Assembly: GCA_009360345.1 (NCBI GenBank)
Contig: SPDP01000002.1
Location: 372,001 to 436,000, forward strand
Source: Alcaligenaceae bacterium SAGV5
GTDB lineage: Bacteria; Pseudomonadota; Gammaproteobacteria; Burkholderiales; Burkholderiaceae_B
Direction of reading: 5' to 3'
DNA: 64,000 nt
Shown: positions 54,108 through 61,407 of the stretch, piece by piece
Numbering within the stretch: position 1 is the stretch's first letter
How the letters are laid out: the number at the start of each line of letters is the position of its first letter
Notes under the pieces: model-generated
The model's input: only the letters and a program-made list of their open reading frames with translations
Database searches by the model: none
Told to the model about the DNA's origin: nothing
Translations under genes and position numbers: made by a program

Positions 54108-54985
54108 CCATCCTGGTCGCGGGTGCCGGGGGGCAATTGGGACACGAGCTGGTGTTGCGCGGCACGGCGCTGGGCGTCGTGGGGCTGGATCACGGGCAGT
54201 GGGATATCACCGATGCCGGCGCCACCCGCCGCATCATGGCCGAGCATCGCCCCGACATCGTGATCAATGCCGCCGCCTATACGGCGGTGGACAAGGCAGA
54301 GGGCGAGCCCGGGCAGGCTTTGGCGGTAAACCGGGATGGCGTCGGCCACCTGGCCCGGGCCTGCGCGGCCCAGGGTGCGGCGCTGCTACATTTGTCGACC
54401 TGCTATGTGTTCGATGGCGGGAAAGCCACCCCCTACACCGAGAATGACGCCCCCTCGCCGCTGAATGCCTACGGCCTCAGCAAATGGGAGGGAGAACGGC
54501 TGTTGCCAGCCCTCCTGCCCCGCCACCTGACGCTGCGGGTATCGTGGGTGTTCGGCGCGCACGGCGGCAATTTCGTGCGCACGATCCTGCGGCGGGCCAG
54601 CGAGGGCCAGCCGCTGCGCGTGGTGGCCGACCAGGCGGGCACGCCCACCCACGCGGGCTCGATCGCCCTGGCCTTGTTGGAGTTGGCGGCGCGTATCAGG
54701 GGCGGCAATGAACTTCCCTGGGGGACCTATCATTATCCTGGCGGCCCGGCGACGACCTGGCATGGCTTCGCCCGGTCGATCCTGGCCGGCGCGCGCGAAC
54801 TGGGTCTTCTGGACTCGATACCCGAAGTGGCCGCCGTCGATAGCGATGACTACGCGACTCCGGCCCGGCGCCCGCGCTATTCGGTGCTGGACGGCACACG
54901 GGCGCGCGCGGCCCTGGGCCTGGCACCGCCGGATTGGCAGGCAGGCCTGCGAGAAGTACTGTCCGCATGGAAGGACGCGGCATGA
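54104..54985 (+). CDS. rmlD: dTDP-4-dehydrorhamnose reductase
   Basis: 293 residues. Last step of dTDP-L-rhamnose synthesis. Nucleotide-binding VAGAGGQLGHEL at 4-15, NAAAYTAVDKAEGEP, Y-x3-K in NAYGLSKWEGE and LRVSWVFGAHGGNFVRTIL. The conserved STDYVFDG reads STCYVFDG: the Asp beside the catalytic Thr is Cys. Overlaps both neighbours by 4 bp (ATGA each side), so tightly coupled. Confidence 0.92.
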   Translation: MTILVAGAGGQLGHELVLRGTALGVVGLDHGQWDITDAGATRRIMAEHRPDIVINAAAYTAVDKAEGEPGQALAVNRDGVGHLARACAAQGAALLHLSTCYVFDGGKATPYTENDAPSPLNAYGLSKWEGERLLPALLPRHLTLRVSWVFGAHGGNFVRTILRRASEGQPLRVVADQAGTPTHAGSIALALLELAARIRGGNELPWGTYHYPGGPATTWHGFARSILAGARELGLLDSIPEVAAVDSDDYATPARRPRYSVLDGTRARAALGLAPPDWQAGLREVLSAWKDAA

Positions 54986-55995
54986 ATCATGTTCCCCGGC
55001 ATGTCCTGGTCACCGGCGGCGCCGGTTTCATCGGGGCGAATTTCGTGGCCCATCTGCTGGCCGGCGATCCTGGCGTGCGGGTGGTCAATCTCGACCTGAT
55101 GACGTACGCGGCCGATCCCGGCATCCTTCCCCGCTTCGACACCAGCGGGCGCCATGTCTTCGTCCACGGTGACATCTGCGACGCCGAGCTGGTCGGGCGG
55201 CTGCTGCGCGAGCATGACGTCGATACCGTCGTCCACTTCGCCGCCGAAACGCATGTGGACCGCTCCATCACCGGGCCGGGCGATTTCGTGCGCACCAACG
55301 TGGACGGGACCTTCGTGCTGCTGGAGGCGGCACGCCAGGCATGGCTGGCCGAAGGGCCGTCCGCGCAGGGGCGGCGTTTCCACCATATATCCACGGACGA
55401 GGTCTACGGTTCGCTGGGTCCGGACGACGCGCCCTTCACCGAGGCTTCGCCCTACGCGCCGAATTCGCCCTACTCCGCCAGCAAGGCAGCCTCGGATCAC
55501 CTGGTACGCGCCTATCACCGCACGTACGGACTGCCGGTGGTGACGACCCATTGCTCCAACAACTACGGCCCCTATCAGCACGACGAGAAGTTCATCCCGA
55601 CGATCATCCGCTGCTGCCTGGCGGACGAGCCCATACCGGTGTTCGGCACCGGAGGAAACTCGCGCGATTGGCTGTACGTGGACGACCATTGCCGGGGCAT
55701 CGACCGGGTGCTGCGGGACGGGCGCACGGGCGAGACCTACAACATCGGCGGCGGCTGCGAGTTGAACAACATCGAGGTGGCCGAAAAACTGTGCGCGCTG
55801 ATGGACGAACATCGTCCCGAAGGCGCGCCGCACCGCCGGTTGATCCGCTTCGTGGCCGACCGGCCGGGACACGACTGGCGCTATGCCATCGATGCGGCGC
55901 GGATGCGGGATGAACTGGGATGGACGCCGCGGGAGGACTTCGACGGCGCGATGCGAAAGACGCTGGCATGGTACCTGGCCAGGCTGACCGCATGA
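54982..55995 (+). CDS. rmlB: dTDP-glucose 4,6-dehydratase
   Basis: 337 residues from ATG 54982, overlapping the rmlD stop. Extended SDR: LVTGGAGFIGANF, FAAETHVDRSI, the catalytic ISTDEVYGSL (Thr-Asp-Glu) and YSASKAASDHL (Tyr/Lys), plus SNNYGPYQHDEKFIP. Second pathway step. rmlA, which makes its substrate, is not in the window. Order C-D-B is unusual relative to the frequent B-A-D-C or B-D-A-C orders. Confidence 0.95.
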   Translation: MNHVPRHVLVTGGAGFIGANFVAHLLAGDPGVRVVNLDLMTYAADPGILPRFDTSGRHVFVHGDICDAELVGRLLREHDVDTVVHFAAETHVDRSITGPGDFVRTNVDGTFVLLEAARQAWLAEGPSAQGRRFHHISTDEVYGSLGPDDAPFTEASPYAPNSPYSASKAASDHLVRAYHRTYGLPVVTTHCSNNYGPYQHDEKFIPTIIRCCLADEPIPVFGTGGNSRDWLYVDDHCRGIDRVLRDGRTGETYNIGGGCELNNIEVAEKLCALMDEHRPEGAPHRRLIRFVADRPGHDWRYAIDAARMRDELGWTPREDFDGAMRKTLAWYLARLTA

Positions 55996-56053
55996 TGGAC
56001 GGCATCGCCCGCATGCCGCGGAACACGGGCAATACTGGTTCGGAAAACGCTCC

Positions 56054-56743
56054 ATGACCTCACACGCCGACGACCACGCCTCGCTCACCCGCCTGCTCCA
56101 GGACCGCTGGAGCTGCCGCGGCTTCCTGCCGGAGCAACTGCCCCGCGACACCATCCAGCGCATCCTCGCGCTGGCCCAGCGCACCGCCTCCTGGTGCAAC
56201 ACGCAGCCCTGGGAGCTGATCGTGACGGCGGACGCGGGCACGGAACGGTTCCGGCTGGCCTTGTTCGAGCACGTGATGTCCCGGCCAGAGACGCATCCCG
56301 ACTTTCCCTTTCCCCGCGAGTACGCCGGCGTCTATCGCGAACGGCGGCGGGAGTGCGGTTTCCAGTTGTACGCGAGCGTGGGCGTGCAACGCGGAGACCG
56401 CGAGGCCTCGGCCCGGCAAGGTGCGGAGAATTTCCGGTTCTTCGGCGCGCCGCATGTGGCCATCGTCACCACGCCCGAGGCGCTGGGCGTATACGGGGCC
56501 GTGGATTGCGGCGCCTACGTGGGCAATTTCATGCTGGCGGCGCGCAGCCTGGGCGTGGCGACGATCGCGCAGGCTGCGTTGGCGGAATATTCACCCTTCA
56601 TCCGCGATCATTTCGGCATCGCGCGGGATCGCAAGGTGGTCTGCGGCATTGCGTTCGGCTTCGCGGATCCCGGCCATCCCGCCAACGGCTTCCGTACGTC
56701 GCGGGCCGCGGTGGACGAAGCCGTGAGGTGGGTGGAGGACTGA
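56054..56743 (+). CDS. FMN-dependent nitroreductase family protein
   Basis: 229 residues. RWSCRGFLPEQLPRDTIQRIL at the N-terminus holds the FMN phosphate arginines (R-S-x-R pattern, here R-W-S-C-R), WCNTQPWEL follows, and YGAVDCGAYVGNFMLAARSLGVATIAQAAL plus KVVCGIAFGFADP complete the family pattern. Probably a cytosolic NAD(P)H-dependent reductase of nitroaromatics or quinones. Not obviously tied to its neighbours; 58 bp after rmlB. Confidence 0.87.
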   Translation: MTSHADDHASLTRLLQDRWSCRGFLPEQLPRDTIQRILALAQRTASWCNTQPWELIVTADAGTERFRLALFEHVMSRPETHPDFPFPREYAGVYRERRRECGFQLYASVGVQRGDREASARQGAENFRFFGAPHVAIVTTPEALGVYGAVDCGAYVGNFMLAARSLGVATIAQAALAEYSPFIRDHFGIARDRKVVCGIAFGFADPGHPANGFRTSRAAVDEAVRWVED

Positions 56744-56748
56744 CCGGG

Positions 56749-57414
56749 CTACAGCCCCGCCAGCCCGCGGGCCGCGACCACCGCCTCGGTGCGATTGCGC
56801 ACGTCCAGCGCGCGGAAGATGGCAGCCAGATGGATCTTGACCGTGCCTTCGCTGATGCCCAGGTCGCGGGCGATGAGCTTGTTGGGCTTGCCCTGGGACA
56901 ATAGACGCAGCACGTCGACCTGCCGTTCGGTCAGGAGGCCGCGCAACTGGTCCAGCGAAGTCGAGCGGGCGCCGCTGGCGGCATCCGCCGCGGCCAGGGG
57001 GGCGCCGGACGGTTGGTGCGACATGCCGGACAGCATCATCTGCGGCACGAACACGCCACCGGCCAGTACCAGCCGCACCGCCGACAGCATGACGTCGGGC
57101 GAATAGGCCTTGGGGATGAAGCCCAGGGCGCCCAGGTCGATGGCGGCACGCATGACGTCGGGATCCTCGACGCCGGACAGCACGATGATGGGCAGCGCGG
57201 GCAGGCGCTCGCGCAGCTCGGCGATATGGCTGTAGCCCTCCGCGCCGGGCATGGTGAGGTCGATCAGGGCCAGGTCGAGGTCGTCGGCGGCTTCCCGCCG
57301 CAGGTCTTCGACCTTGAGCGCCATCCTGAACTCGACATCGGGCCCCAGTTCGGCCAGTTTTACCTTGACAGCCTCGATGACCAGCCTGTGGTCATCAGCG
57401 ATCAGGATCTTCAT
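56749..57414 (-). CDS. NarL/FixJ-type response regulator
   Basis: 221 residues. Receiver domain: acidic pocket D7-D8, phosphoacceptor D52 in ALIDLTMPGAEG, and the conserved Lys in FIPKAYS. A linker of about 30 residues leads to a LuxR-type HTH (LTERQVDVLRLLSQGKPNKLIARDLGISEGTVKIHLAAIFRALDVRNRTEA). GGGGGA precedes ATG 57414. No histidine kinase in the window, so its partner is elsewhere. Placed between a nitroreductase and the type VI block; may regulate either. Confidence 0.92.
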   Translation of the reverse strand: MKILIADDHRLVIEAVKVKLAELGPDVEFRMALKVEDLRREAADDLDLALIDLTMPGAEGYSHIAELRERLPALPIIVLSGVEDPDVMRAAIDLGALGFIPKAYSPDVMLSAVRLVLAGGVFVPQMMLSGMSHQPSGAPLAAADAASGARSTSLDQLRGLLTERQVDVLRLLSQGKPNKLIARDLGISEGTVKIHLAAIFRALDVRNRTEAVVAARGLAGL

Positions 57415-57568
57415 ATTCCCCCCATATCCCTGACATCGTAAAGATAGTCGGCCCGCCCCCGCTAGGCAAGGACCCGTGGCTTGCACCAACGATATAGGCC
57501 GCTCGGAATATGGCCCGGATATATCCCGTCTGAAAGAATCGCCTTCACTTTCTACGAGGACGCGGACC

Positions 57569-58582
57569 ATGGGACTGCACTCCCGCCCCCCGTGCCGGTC
57601 CATGCCAGGGTTATGGTCGGCGCTGCGATCGTTATTGCTGGCGCTGGCCTGCGCCGCGGGGGTTCCGGTGTTCGCGTCGGCGCAGCCTGGCGCGGCGCAA
57701 CGCGAGGAGGAGCCGCCGGCGCAGGCCTGGCGCCAATGGCGCAGCGTCCTCTTCCGGGTGCAACCGCCATCGGCCGCCGCCGCATCCGACGACGCGCGGG
57801 GCGCCGCCACGGAGGAACCCGTCAATTTCATCTTCGGCACCATCCATTTCGGCGATCCCGAGGAATTGGCATTGGATACCGGCGTGATGCGGGAGGCGAT
57901 GCGCCATACGCGGATGCTGGTCAACGAGACAGGCAACGACGCCCACTGGGATGCGTCGAAGGAACGCTATCGGTTGCTGGCCGATCAGGCCGGCTTGCCC
58001 GGCCTGATCGGCCAGCAGGCGTTCGCCGAGCTGCGGCGGCTGCTGCCGGCGGTGTCGCCCGCCCTGCTGTACCGCCTGAAACCCTGGGCGGCGCTGGCGC
58101 TGCTGGAGGCGCGCGGCGAGGTGGCGGGCGAACAGACGCTGGATCGGCGGCTGGAACGCTGGGCAGCGGACATGCAGTTGCGCACCGAGCATCTGGAAAC
58201 ACTGGACGAGCAATTGGCGGCGCTGGACTGCGTGCCCTCGGCGGAGCAGGCGCTGGTGCTGGCGCAACGCCTGCGGACTCCCTGGCTCTTCGGTGAACAG
58301 TCGGCGCGGGTGCTGGAGTACTACCGCAGCCGCAATCTGGCCGCGTGGCTGGACGAGATCGACGCGATGGTGGGGCTGGACGCGCGTGCCCGCCCCATCG
58401 AGGAACGGGCGCGGCGCTGCCTGATCGAAGCGCGCAATGAACGCTGGCTGCCCAGGCTGGACGAGCTGCTGCGACGCGGTGGCATGTTCGTGGCCGTGGG
58501 CGCCATTCATCTGACGGGAGCCGCCGGCCTGCTGGAACGGCTGAGGCAGCGCGGCTTCCTGATCGTGGCGGAACCGCTGTGA
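57569..58582 (+). CDS. TraB/GumN family protein, exported
   Basis: 337 residues from ATG 57569 (GAGGA nine bases upstream). Signal peptide LWSALRSLLLALACAAGVPVFASAQ, so periplasmic. Family marks: FIFGTIHFGDPEEL (G-T-x-H-x-G) and the C-terminal GGMFVAVGAIHLTGAAGLLERLRQRGF. TraB/GumN proteins are predicted metal-dependent peptidase/Tiki-fold proteins. It precedes tssK by 34 bp on the same strand and may be co-transcribed with the type VI genes. Confidence 0.85.
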   Translation: MGLHSRPPCRSMPGLWSALRSLLLALACAAGVPVFASAQPGAAQREEEPPAQAWRQWRSVLFRVQPPSAAAASDDARGAATEEPVNFIFGTIHFGDPEELALDTGVMREAMRHTRMLVNETGNDAHWDASKERYRLLADQAGLPGLIGQQAFAELRRLLPAVSPALLYRLKPWAALALLEARGEVAGEQTLDRRLERWAADMQLRTEHLETLDEQLAALDCVPSAEQALVLAQRLRTPWLFGEQSARVLEYYRSRNLAAWLDEIDAMVGLDARARPIEERARRCLIEARNERWLPRLDELLRRGGMFVAVGAIHLTGAAGLLERLRQRGFLIVAEPL

Positions 58583-58616
58583 ACGGGCGACGGCACGCTA
58601 CGGGGAGGACACCGGA

Positions 58617-60038
58617 ATGTTGAACCGACAGCAGGTTTTCTGGGGCCAGGGCGCGTTCCTGGCCCCGCAGCATCTGCAATGTCACGAGGAATGGGCGCGG
58701 GCCTACGGGTGGGCCTTGCATGGGCTGCGCTCGCCCTATCCGCGCGGCTTCGAAGTGCTGGAGCTGGACGAGCAGGCGCTGGCGGGCGGCGTGGTCCGGA
58801 TTTCCCGCTACGCGCTGCTGACGGCCGATGGCCATTGGGTGGGCGGCGGCTCGGCCGGCGCGCCGGCGCCGGGCAACGCCCAGGTTCCCGAGCGCAGCCT
58901 GCTGGAGATGACGGTGGCGGGCAACGACCCGATCTCGCTCTATCTCGTGCTGGCGCGCGACCCCACGGTCCAGGGGCTGGGCTCGGCGCAGAAGTCGCTG
59001 CTGCCGGCACGGCATGCGCTGCGCACGGAGCACGTGGCCGATCCGTTCGATCCGCAGGCGCCCGCGGTGGATGTGGACTTCGTCGATTACCAGCCGCAGA
59101 TCGTATGCAGCCTGGACGAGCATGCCGACGCGCTGCTTGGCGGCGCGGAGTCCTGCAAATTCGCCGAGATCCTTCCCAATGGCCCGGGCCGCTTCAAGCC
59201 CTCCCCGGACTACGTGCCGCCGCTGGTGTCCCTGAACGCGTCGTCCAACCTCGCTCGCTGGACGCGCGCGCTGCGCGACCTGGTCGTGTCGCGCGGCCAG
59301 GATTTCGCCTCGGCCAAGCGCCAGCGCGGCATACGCGCGGCCTCGACCAGCGCGCAGGAAGTGATGCGGGTGCTGATGATGCAGACCTTCGCGCGCTACA
59401 TCCCGCTGCTGCAGGAACACGTGCGGCTGGGCATGGTGCCGCCCTGGCCGCTGTACCAGGACCTGCGGCGGCTGGTGGCGGAGTTCTCGGTGTTCTCTGA
59501 AGAAATCGGCTACGCCGGGGGACTGCAACCCAACCCCGCTGAAACCGAGCTGCCGGTCTACGACCACGACGACCTGCGGCGGTGCTTCAAGCTGGCTTTC
59601 ACTCGCGCGGAAATGTTGATCAAGGCGCTGACGGTGGGCGCGGAGGTCGGCATCACCCTGGCCTACGACGGCCGCTTCCACAAGGCCGACCTGCCGGTGA
59701 GCCTGTTCGCGTCGGACAAGACGCGCTTCTACCTGGCCTTCGAATCATCGGTGCAGGGCATGGAGCTGGCCCAGCGGCTGCAACGCACCGGCAAGATCGC
59801 CTCGAGCGAGGAGATGCCGCGGCTGCTGCAGGCGGCGCTCTTCGGCCTGAAGATCGACCTGCTGCCGGTACCGCCCGAGGAGTTGCCGCAGAAGACGCCG
59901 AACACGACGTATTTCCTGATCGATACCCGGCACCAGTTCTGGCAATTCATCAAGGATCGGCGAAACATCTCGATCTTTTCCGATCTCCCCGCAGACGAGA
60001 CGGTCATCAAGCTGTTCCCCGTCGGCGCAGAAGAATAG
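58617..60038 (+). CDS. tssK: Type VI secretion baseplate protein TssK
   Basis: 473 residues with GGGGAGGAC ahead of the ATG. N-terminal VFWGQGAFLAPQHLQCHEEWARAY is the TssK signature, followed by the beta-rich shoulder, the helical middle (LRRLVAEFSVFSEEIG) and a C-terminal domain with YFLIDTRHQFWQFIKDRRNISIF that contacts the TssL/TssM complex. Trimeric adaptor that docks the baseplate to the membrane complex. Followed by tssL after 27 bp. Confidence 0.95.
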   Translation: MLNRQQVFWGQGAFLAPQHLQCHEEWARAYGWALHGLRSPYPRGFEVLELDEQALAGGVVRISRYALLTADGHWVGGGSAGAPAPGNAQVPERSLLEMTVAGNDPISLYLVLARDPTVQGLGSAQKSLLPARHALRTEHVADPFDPQAPAVDVDFVDYQPQIVCSLDEHADALLGGAESCKFAEILPNGPGRFKPSPDYVPPLVSLNASSNLARWTRALRDLVVSRGQDFASAKRQRGIRAASTSAQEVMRVLMMQTFARYIPLLQEHVRLGMVPPWPLYQDLRRLVAEFSVFSEEIGYAGGLQPNPAETELPVYDHDDLRRCFKLAFTRAEMLIKALTVGAEVGITLAYDGRFHKADLPVSLFASDKTRFYLAFESSVQGMELAQRLQRTGKIASSEEMPRLLQAALFGLKIDLLPVPPEELPQKTPNTTYFLIDTRHQFWQFIKDRRNISIFSDLPADETVIKLFPVGAEE

Positions 60039-60065
60039 CAACAAGCGCCCAACCAGGAGTCATCC

Positions 60066-61403
60066 ATGGCACGCCTGCTGGATTTCTTTTCACCGGTCTT
60101 CTCGTTCGGCCTGGAGCTGGACGAGCGGATCGCCGCCGGCACCGCCGGCAACGGGGCCGCCGAGGTTCAAGAGCACGCGCGCAAACTGATCGCCGCGGCG
60201 AAGGCGGCGGCGCTGGCGGCCGGCAAGCGGCCCGAACACGTGGAATCGGCCTGTTTCGCGGTGGTGTCCTGGTTCGACGAGATCATCACGCGCAACCCCG
60301 CCTACTGGAACAGCGTCACGCCGCTGCAGGTCGCGCTGTTCAACACCAACAACGCCGGCAACGAGTTCTTCCACCACCTGTCCATCCTGAAGTCGGACGA
60401 GGACGAGGTGCGCGAAGTCTATTACCACGCGCTGCTGCTGGGATTCGTCGGCCAGTATTACTTCGAGACCGCGGACACCGGCGAACTGGGCAAGCTCAAG
60501 GAACTGCACGGCCGCCAGCTACCCGTACCGCCGGCGGCCCTGCACACGCTGCGCGAGGAACCCATCACGCCGCAGCCCTACCTGATGAAGGATCCGTCCG
60601 GACCGCGCTATCCCAAGCAGTGGGACAAGCTGCTGCTGAAGGCCGGCGCGGCGGTGGCCCTGCTGATCCCGGTCGGCTATCTGCTATGGCTGCTGGTGGC
60701 GGGTCCGCGCGACACCGGTCCTTCGGTCGCGGATCTGGTGCAGGGGCAATTGCAGACCTACGCGTGCTCGGAGCTGGCCGGACAAGTGGCCGAAAGCGGC
60801 GCGACCACGGTGAGCGGCTTCGTCTCGCGGCCCGAGGACATCGCGCGGGTGCAGACAGACATCGCCGCCATCAAGGGCGTGAAGTCGCCCGCCTTCGACG
60901 TCAAGGTGCGCATCTGGCCGCATTGCGAGGTGGTGGCGCTGCTCAAGCCCTACCGCGCCCGGAACCTCGATCGCCGGCACGGCCTGCAGGTCACGCCCAC
61001 CACCGGCCACTCGGATCGCTTCACCGAAGGCGAACGCGTCACCGTCAAGCTGGGCCAGGCCGACTACGACGGCTACCTGTACGTGGACTACTACACGGTG
61101 GACGGCTCGGTCATCCATCTGTATCCCAACAAGCGCGAACCGGAGAACGGCCGGCTGATACGCGCGGGCGAGCAATTCAACGTGGGCGAAAAGATACCCG
61201 AGGGCTGGATCGTCGGGCCGCCCTTCGGCCAGGAGTTGATCACGGTGGTCAGTTCGCCGTCGCCGCTGTACACGGCGGAGCGGTCCGAGTACGAACCGGC
61301 ATCGGCCTACCTGCCCAAGCTGCGCGAGTTCCTGGATGCGCACCGGAGCAACGACAAGCTGGCCGCGAATTTCCTGTTCCTGCAAACCGAACCGAAGCGG
61401 TGA
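60066..61403 (+). CDS. tssL: Type VI membrane protein TssL (DotU) with extended periplasmic C-terminus
   Basis: 445 residues. The cytosolic DotU domain (1-180) has FFSPVFSFGLELDERI, CFAVVSWFDEII, FNTNNAGNEFFHHL and YYHALLLGFVGQYYFE. One membrane helix spans about 190-212. The periplasmic part is not the usual OmpA-like peptidoglycan-binding domain: residues about 220-300 form a small domain (CSELAGQVAESGATTVSGFVSRPEDIARVQ to IWPHCEVVALLKPY), then a DUF4384-like beta domain (FTEGERVTVKLGQADYDGYLYVDYY, VIHLYPN) to the end. AGGAG precedes ATG 60066. Confidence 0.9.
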   Translation: MARLLDFFSPVFSFGLELDERIAAGTAGNGAAEVQEHARKLIAAAKAAALAAGKRPEHVESACFAVVSWFDEIITRNPAYWNSVTPLQVALFNTNNAGNEFFHHLSILKSDEDEVREVYYHALLLGFVGQYYFETADTGELGKLKELHGRQLPVPPAALHTLREEPITPQPYLMKDPSGPRYPKQWDKLLLKAGAAVALLIPVGYLLWLLVAGPRDTGPSVADLVQGQLQTYACSELAGQVAESGATTVSGFVSRPEDIARVQTDIAAIKGVKSPAFDVKVRIWPHCEVVALLKPYRARNLDRRHGLQVTPTTGHSDRFTEGERVTVKLGQADYDGYLYVDYYTVDGSVIHLYPNKREPENGRLIRAGEQFNVGEKIPEGWIVGPPFGQELITVVSSPSPLYTAERSEYEPASAYLPKLREFLDAHRSNDKLAANFLFLQTEPKR

Positions 61404-61407
61404 CGCC

